Shown here: in pieces, positions 5,196 through 9,432 of the stretch
Layout of the letters: the number at the start of each line of letters is the position of its first letter
How positions within the stretch are numbered: the first letter of the stretch is position 1
NCBI GenBank assembly: GCA_964420285.1
Contig: CAYQTE010000120.1
Span: 1 to 9,432, forward strand
Length of the DNA: 9,432 bases
Reading direction: 5' to 3'
From: CAYQTE01 sp964420285
GTDB taxonomy: Bacteria; Planctomycetota; Phycisphaerae; Tepidisphaerales; Tepidisphaeraceae
Program-made: the position numbers and the translations under genes
The notes under the pieces: generated by a model
What the model saw: only the letters and a program-made list of their open reading frames with translations
Databases searched by the model: none
What the model was told of the DNA's origin: nothing

Positions 5196-6166
5196 ATTCG
5201 TCGATGCCGGCCGTTCGCGTGGGGACTCGCGCCAGCCTGCTGGCGCGCACACAGAGCGGGCTGGTCGTCCGCGACTTGCAAACCCGCTGGCCCGATCTCA
5301 AGGTCGAACTGGTCGAGATCACGACCACCGGTGATGTGGTTCTGGACCGGCCGCTGCATGAACTCGGCGGCAAAGGACTTTTCATCAAGGAACTGGAACT
5401 GGCCGTGCTCGAAGGGCGCATCGACCTGGCCGTGCATAGCTATAAGGACGTGCCGGTGACGATGCCGCTGGTGGCGGCCGGTGAATTGTGCGTGGCCGCC
5501 GTTCCCATACGACAGGACGTGCGTGATGTGCTGGCGATGCGCGGCCCGGCCGTGACGCGATTGGCGGACCTGCCGGCGGGCGCCCATGTGGGGACGGGCA
5601 GCCTTCGGCGGCAATGTCAGCTCATGGAAAAGCGCCCCGACCTGCGGATAAGTCCGATTCGCGGCAATATCGATACGAGGCTGCGCAAGCTGCGCGCGGG
5701 CGAATTTGACGCCGTCGTGCTGGCCATGGCGGGGTTATTGCGCTGCGGATTATTCGATGCGGCGACGATGGGCGCCATTGACACCGGCGAGTTGATGCCC
5801 GCCGCCGGGCAGGGAGCTTTGTCGCTGCAATGCCGGCGCAGCGACACGGCGACGCTGAATTACGCGGCGGCGCTGTCGGATGCGGCGTCGGCCGAGTGTG
5901 TCAATCTCGAACGGGATCTGGTCGCCAGGCTGGCGGGCGATTGCCATTCGCCGATCGGATCGCTGGCCCGGATCGAAGGCGATCAGATTCACCTGTCGGC
6001 CAGCGTCGGCGCCCGCGGCGGCCAGCCGCCGGTCGTCCGCGCCACGGGGCACAGCGATCGCGGGCATGCGGCCGTCGTGGCGGATCAGGTTTTCAGCTCC
6101 CTGGTCGCTCTGGGCGCGATGGACCGACTTCACGGCGGCGACAGGGATGCGAATATCCGGTATTAG
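5192..6166 (+). CDS. hemC: Hydroxymethylbilane synthase (porphobilinogen deaminase)
   Basis: HemC joins four porphobilinogen units into the linear tetrapyrrole hydroxymethylbilane, the precursor of uroporphyrinogen III, heme and cobalamin; it is cytosolic. The 324-residue product is close to the usual 310-320. Landmarks are VGTRASLLA (10-18), GGKGLFIKELE (59-69), HSYKDVP (82-88, with Lys85 and the catalytic Asp86), GTGSLRRQ (134-141), IRGNIDTRLRKL (156-167), AAGQGAL (204-210) and the cofactor-binding Cys251 in LAGDCHSPIG. All expected arginines that hold the growing chain are visible, so the enzyme should be active. ATG 5192 has no own Shine-Dalgarno but overlaps the end of a leader ORF. A second Met at residue 5 is a possible alternative start. 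It is divergent from the kinase gene, and no other heme gene lies in the window. Confidence 0.96.
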   Translation: MNSSMPAVRVGTRASLLARTQSGLVVRDLQTRWPDLKVELVEITTTGDVVLDRPLHELGGKGLFIKELELAVLEGRIDLAVHSYKDVPVTMPLVAAGELCVAAVPIRQDVRDVLAMRGPAVTRLADLPAGAHVGTGSLRRQCQLMEKRPDLRISPIRGNIDTRLRKLRAGEFDAVVLAMAGLLRCGLFDAATMGAIDTGELMPAAGQGALSLQCRRSDTATLNYAAALSDAASAECVNLERDLVARLAGDCHSPIGSLARIEGDQIHLSASVGARGGQPPVVRATGHSDRGHAAVVADQVFSSLVALGAMDRLHGGDRDANIRY

Positions 6167-6215
6167 AACTCGGTGCGGGATCGGCAGTTTGCAGTTGGGT
6201 GTGTCAATTTGGTTG

Positions 6216-6245
6216 TTGACCCGTCGGGTTGGAAAATCGTAGAAT
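6216..6245 (+). promoter_or_regulatory. Sigma70-type promoter of the PAS-GAF-receiver gene
   Basis: TTGACC (6216-6221) and TAGAAT (6240-6245) are separated by 18 bases, close to the housekeeping consensus. An ACCC-GTC-GGGT dyad (6219-6229) overlaps the -35 end and could be a repressor site. Transcription would begin near 6252. This excludes the upstream TTG at 6229 as start codon and favours TTG 6277. Confidence 0.6.
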
Positions 6246-6276
6246 CGGTCGAACGTGCGCGCTGCGGAACAAGACA

Positions 6277-7965
6277 TTGGAGAGCAGGCGGAATAAAGTT
6301 CTGGTGCTGGCCGGTTCGGCGACGAACAACGTCGCATTGATCGACAGCCTCAAATCCTGTTGCGACGTCACCGAGGTGGGGTCGACCGAACAGGCTCTCG
6401 ACTTGATTCGCCGCGGCGAGCACAGCGCCATATTCGCGGGCGTCGCCGATTTCCTGCCCCTGGAACGCGCCCTGGTGTCCCAGCAGGCCAATCTCATTCT
6501 CAACACCATCGGCGAAGGCGTCTGCATCATCAATTCCGACGGACGCTTCGCCTGGATGAACAAGAAGATGCAAAACTGGCCGCCGGCCATGCACGACAAA
6601 ATCCGCCACACCTGCCAGGAAGCCTTCGACATCTTCTCCAAGCAGGTATCGCCCGGAAATGCCGACATCCCCGCCTACAGCCGCAGCAAACGCTATGCAT
6701 TGAACATCGAGGACACGCAGTTCATGGAGATGATCGCCAGTCCGGTCATCCAGACGCAGGGGAATGTCGTGCAGGTGGTCTGCGTCGTCTGGGACGCCAC
6801 CGGCACGCGGCGGCTGCAGCAGAAGATCGACGCGATCGACAAGGCCGGCCGCGAACTCGTCCGCATCGAGGGCGATGCCATCAAGAACCTCAACGTGGCT
6901 CAGCGGCTCAAGCTCATGGAGGAGAAGATCATCAGTTACACGCGCGAACTGATGCACTTCGATCACTTCGCCATCCGCCTTCTGGACCGGCGAACCAACA
7001 AGCTGGAACTGGTGATCAGCGCCGGCCTGCCCGCCGAGGCGCTGTCGGTCGAATTGCTGGCGCTGCCCGAGGGGAACGGCATCAGCGGCTATGTCGCTTC
7101 GACGGGCAAGAGCTACATCTGCCCGGATGTCGAGCGCGATCCGCGTTACGTCATGGGGCTCGACCAGGCCAGGAGCACGCTGACGGTGCCGCTCACCTTG
7201 TATGACAAAGTCATCGGCATCTTCAACATCGAAAGCCGCCAGCGCGCCGCCTTCAACGAGGACGATCGCCAGTTTGCCGAGATCTTCGGCCGGTATGTGG
7301 CGCTGGCGCTGAATATCCTCGACCTGATGATCTTCGAGCGTGTCGTGGCCAGAAACAAGGTCACCGAGGACGTCTGTTCGGAAATGGCCGGCCCGCTGAA
7401 CGACATCGATCTGGACGCCAACGCACTGCTGGGGGAATGCAACATTGACGACGCCAATCGCAGCCGCTTGCAGCAGATCCTGAACAACGTGGCCTCGATC
7501 CGCAAAAGTCTGGCCCAGGCCGTACAGGGCCCGCAGAACATCCTGGGCGTTGCGGACGTGAAGGTGACCAGCGATCCCGTGCTGGCCAATGCGCGCGTGC
7601 TGGTGGCCGACGACGAGCCGAACATCCGCTTCACCATCCAGGACGTGTTGAGGAAGTATCAGTCGCAGGTGACGGTTTGCTCCAGCGGCCGGGAGGCGAT
7701 CGCCGGCATCGAGGCCAATGATTACGATCTGGTTCTCAGCGACATCAAGATGCCCGACAAGAGCGGCTATGACGTCTTCGCCGCCGCCAAGAAGCGAAAG
7801 GCATCGCTGCCGGTGATCTTCATGACCGGTTTCGGCTATGACCCGAATCACAACATCGTCCGCGCCAGCCAGGAGGGTCTGGCGGCCGTGCTGTTCAAGC
7901 CGTTCAAGGTCGAGCAATTGTTGCAGGAAGTGCGCAAGGCGCTGACAGCGTCGGGGCCGAAATAG
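6277..7965 (+). CDS. Cytoplasmic PAS-GAF-receiver signalling protein
   Basis: Signal transduction protein of about 562 residues from TTG 6277; an in-frame TTG at 6229 lies upstream of the predicted transcription start. Residues 5-65 look like a receiver-type alpha/beta domain that lacks the phospho-acceptor aspartate (AIFAGVADFLP). A PAS domain spans about 68-180 (ILNTIGEGVCIINSDGRFAWMN). A coiled linker (180-225) leads to a GAF domain (about 225-350, FDHFAIRLLDRRTNKLELVIS to VIGIFNIES). Residues 355-420 form a helical pair shaped like a HisKA dimerisation domain, but the phospho-histidine is not present (CSEMAGPL) and no ATPase domain follows. A complete receiver ends the protein: Asp445-Asp446, acceptor Asp489 in LVLSDIKMPD, Thr517, Lys541 in LFKPF. 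It has no DNA-binding output and no membrane span. It probably takes phosphate from a separate kinase. Its own promoter separates it from hemC. Confidence 0.88.
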   Translation: MESRRNKVLVLAGSATNNVALIDSLKSCCDVTEVGSTEQALDLIRRGEHSAIFAGVADFLPLERALVSQQANLILNTIGEGVCIINSDGRFAWMNKKMQNWPPAMHDKIRHTCQEAFDIFSKQVSPGNADIPAYSRSKRYALNIEDTQFMEMIASPVIQTQGNVVQVVCVVWDATGTRRLQQKIDAIDKAGRELVRIEGDAIKNLNVAQRLKLMEEKIISYTRELMHFDHFAIRLLDRRTNKLELVISAGLPAEALSVELLALPEGNGISGYVASTGKSYICPDVERDPRYVMGLDQARSTLTVPLTLYDKVIGIFNIESRQRAAFNEDDRQFAEIFGRYVALALNILDLMIFERVVARNKVTEDVCSEMAGPLNDIDLDANALLGECNIDDANRSRLQQILNNVASIRKSLAQAVQGPQNILGVADVKVTSDPVLANARVLVADDEPNIRFTIQDVLRKYQSQVTVCSSGREAIAGIEANDYDLVLSDIKMPDKSGYDVFAAAKKRKASLPVIFMTGFGYDPNHNIVRASQEGLAAVLFKPFKVEQLLQEVRKALTASGPK

Positions 7966-8005
7966 CGGCCCGCAATGCAGTCATGATCCTTGTGGCTGTC
8001 CGGCG

Positions 8006-8012
8006 GAAGGAG
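8006..8012 (+). promoter_or_regulatory. Ribosome binding site that fixes the start of the BNR protein
   Basis: GAAGGAG (8006-8012) is six bases before GTG 8019. It selects GTG 8019 rather than ATG 7983, which has no ribosome site and would put RRKE ahead of a signal peptide that is complete without it. Confidence 0.7.
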
Positions 8013-8018
8013 ATCATC

Positions 8019-9365
8019 GTGCGATTGAAGATCCTCGCGGCGGTCGCGCTCCTGCTGCCCGGCCTCCTCGGCATCGCCTTGGCCGTCGATCCCGCGACTC
8101 AACCGGCGCACGCGCCCTCATCCCGGCCAGCTATCACGAGCATCCCCATCGGCCCGGCCTACGCCGGCACGCAAATCAACGCCACCGTCTTTCGCGTCAA
8201 TGCCCTCGTGACCTCGGGCGAGTATCAATTCGTCACCTATTACGCCCCCGATGGCTCGGTCGTCGTCGGCCGGCGAAAGCCGCCTGATGCAAACTGGGAT
8301 CTGGCCACACTGGCCTTCAAGGGCAATGTCAGCGATGCGCATAACGTCGTGGTGATCGGCGTTTCCAGCGATGGGCTGCTGCATCTTTCCTACGACCATC
8401 ACGCCCAGCCGCTGCATTACCGCATCAGCCAGAAGCCGCTGGACATCCGATCCTTCGGCCCCGAACGCCCCATGACCGGCCAGACCGAACAGCACGTCAC
8501 CTATCCCCAGTTCGTCAATGCCCCAGACGGAACGCTGTATTATTTCTACCGCGACGGCGCCAGCGGCAACGGCTCGCTCTGCGTCAATCGCTACGATGCC
8601 GCCACGCAATCGTGGACAATCATCGCCCATCCGCTGATCGACGGCCTCAACCGCTGCAATCCCTATTGGTGGCGGCCCAGCTTCGCCGCCGACGGCGCGC
8701 TGCATCTCGCCTGGTGCTGGCGCGATACGCCGGATGCGCAGACCAATCACGATCTCTGCTATGCCGCCTCCCCCGACGGCGGGAAAACCTGGCGGCGCAG
8801 CGACGGCAAGCCGCAGACCATCCCCATCACGCCCGACAACGCCGAGATCGTCGATCCGATCCGCAAGAACTCCAATCTCATCAACCAGTGCAGTTCCGCC
8901 GTCGATGCCGCCGGCCGCCCGCATCTGGTCCAGTATTTCAACGACCCGGCCGGGATTCCCCAGTTCTTCCATATCTGGTTCGACGGCAAGTCATGGCAGC
9001 GCAATCAGGTGAGCCAACGCACCGGCAAATTCTCGCTCTCCGGGAGCGGCTCGCTGGCGATTCCGATCAGCCGGCCGGAGATCGCCATCACCCGCGATAA
9101 CCGCGTCACCATCATCTGCCGCGACGCGGAATTTGGCGGCGGCGTGCGCCTCTATCGAGCCAACGCACCCTACGAGAAATGGGACGCGATCGACCTCACC
9201 CACGACGACCTGGGCAACTGGGAGCCGCAATACGATCTAAATCGCTTCCGCGCGGGCGGCATCCTCGATCTGTTCCTGTTGGCCGTCCGACAGGGCAACC
9301 ACGAGACCGCGACCGATTTCGCCCCGCAGCAGGCATCATTGCTGGAAGTGAATCTGAACCAGTGA
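8019..9365 (+). CDS. Secreted BNR_4-type beta-propeller protein, possible polysaccharide lyase
   Basis: The 448-residue product starts at GTG 8019. Residues 1-22 are a clean signal peptide (MRLKILAAVALLLPG on, cleaved after IALA). A Pro/Ser/Thr linker (24-40) leads to a seven-blade-like propeller with recurring FVTYYAPDGSVVVG, GLLHLSYDHH, GTLYYFYRDG and ALHLAWCWRD strands and one full Asp-box SPDGGKTW (251-258). The arrangement matches the BNR_4 family, which includes ulvan lyases (PL24/PL25) and related rhamnoside-active enzymes. His108 in SDAHNV and His128 in SYDHHAQ are 20 residues apart, as are the catalytic histidine pair I recall in PL25; Arg178 in FYRDG may be the substrate-binding arginine. 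A role in degrading an acidic polysaccharide outside the cytoplasm is therefore plausible but unproven. It follows the PAS-GAF-receiver gene by 53 bases and may share its transcript. Confidence 0.85.
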   Translation: MRLKILAAVALLLPGLLGIALAVDPATQPAHAPSSRPAITSIPIGPAYAGTQINATVFRVNALVTSGEYQFVTYYAPDGSVVVGRRKPPDANWDLATLAFKGNVSDAHNVVVIGVSSDGLLHLSYDHHAQPLHYRISQKPLDIRSFGPERPMTGQTEQHVTYPQFVNAPDGTLYYFYRDGASGNGSLCVNRYDAATQSWTIIAHPLIDGLNRCNPYWWRPSFAADGALHLAWCWRDTPDAQTNHDLCYAASPDGGKTWRRSDGKPQTIPITPDNAEIVDPIRKNSNLINQCSSAVDAAGRPHLVQYFNDPAGIPQFFHIWFDGKSWQRNQVSQRTGKFSLSGSGSLAIPISRPEIAITRDNRVTIICRDAEFGGGVRLYRANAPYEKWDAIDLTHDDLGNWEPQYDLNRFRAGGILDLFLLAVRQGNHETATDFAPQQASLLEVNLNQ

Positions 9366-9432
9366 AATGCGGGATTCACCGCCGAGCACCTGTGTTAGAT
9401 GTCAAGGGCTTTTACGACATTTAGTTGTTCCC

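Noticed and set aside
6163..7917. 584-codon antisense frame opposite the PAS-GAF-receiver gene
   Set aside because: It mirrors a gene whose domains are unmistakable. Long antisense frames are expected in GC-rich coding DNA, and its translation shows no fold.
1..9432. CRISPR array, transposon ends, integrase or tRNA
   Set aside because: No regularly spaced repeats, transposase motifs or cloverleaf sequences were found by eye on either strand.

Overview
The window looks like a chromosomal stretch of a high-GC planctomycete, most likely class Phycisphaerae (Tepidisphaerales-like). Four things support this. Two exported proteins carry a Thr/Arg/Pro/Ser linker right after the signal peptide (ATRPSTRP and ATQPAHAPSSRP), which I know from that group. 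Shine-Dalgarno sequences are inconsistent. The PAS-GAF-receiver protein and the small ribbon-helix-helix proteins resemble types I recall from these genomes. Genes are loosely packed and change strand often. The taxonomic call is inference; there is no rRNA or marker tree here.

Left part (1-2505): about 480 bases without a clear gene; a secreted thioredoxin-type glutathione peroxidase (484-1092); folD (1156-2022), whose cyclohydrolase residues are substituted; and, convergent with folD across a short hairpin, a small three-helix membrane protein of unknown function (2056-2505, minus).

Middle (2506-3710): the most unusual part. A gene-free stretch of about 450 bases contains three consecutive hairpins (2748-2875). 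Two paralogous ribbon-helix-helix genes follow on the plus strand (2958-3185 and 3332-3562). A related hairpin core and a common AGCGGG[G/A]AGA block lie upstream of both copies, which suggests that a gene-plus-leader unit was duplicated. Facing them, only 7 bases from the second copy, is a 46-residue minus-strand ORF too short for routine gene calling. It is joined by an ATGA stop/start overlap to a kinase-like gene (3707-5014, minus) that has a methyltransferase-like N-terminal half.

Right part (5015-9432): hemC (5192-6166), preceded by a 12-codon leader ORF with a good Shine-Dalgarno that also ends in an ATGA overlap; a cytoplasmic PAS-GAF-receiver regulator (6277-7965) behind a recognisable sigma70-type promoter; and a secreted beta-propeller protein (8019-9365) related to the BNR_4 / ulvan-lyase superfamily. 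The last 67 bases show nothing I can name.

How they work together: folD belongs to one-carbon metabolism and hemC to tetrapyrrole synthesis, while the peroxidase and the propeller act outside the cytoplasm. I see no single pathway linking all genes. The candidate novel unit is 2748-5014: structured leaders, duplicated RHH regulators, the 46-residue coupled ORF and the kinase fusion. Whether it forms one functional system is not shown by the sequence. I see no tRNA, rRNA, CRISPR array, insertion sequence or integrase.
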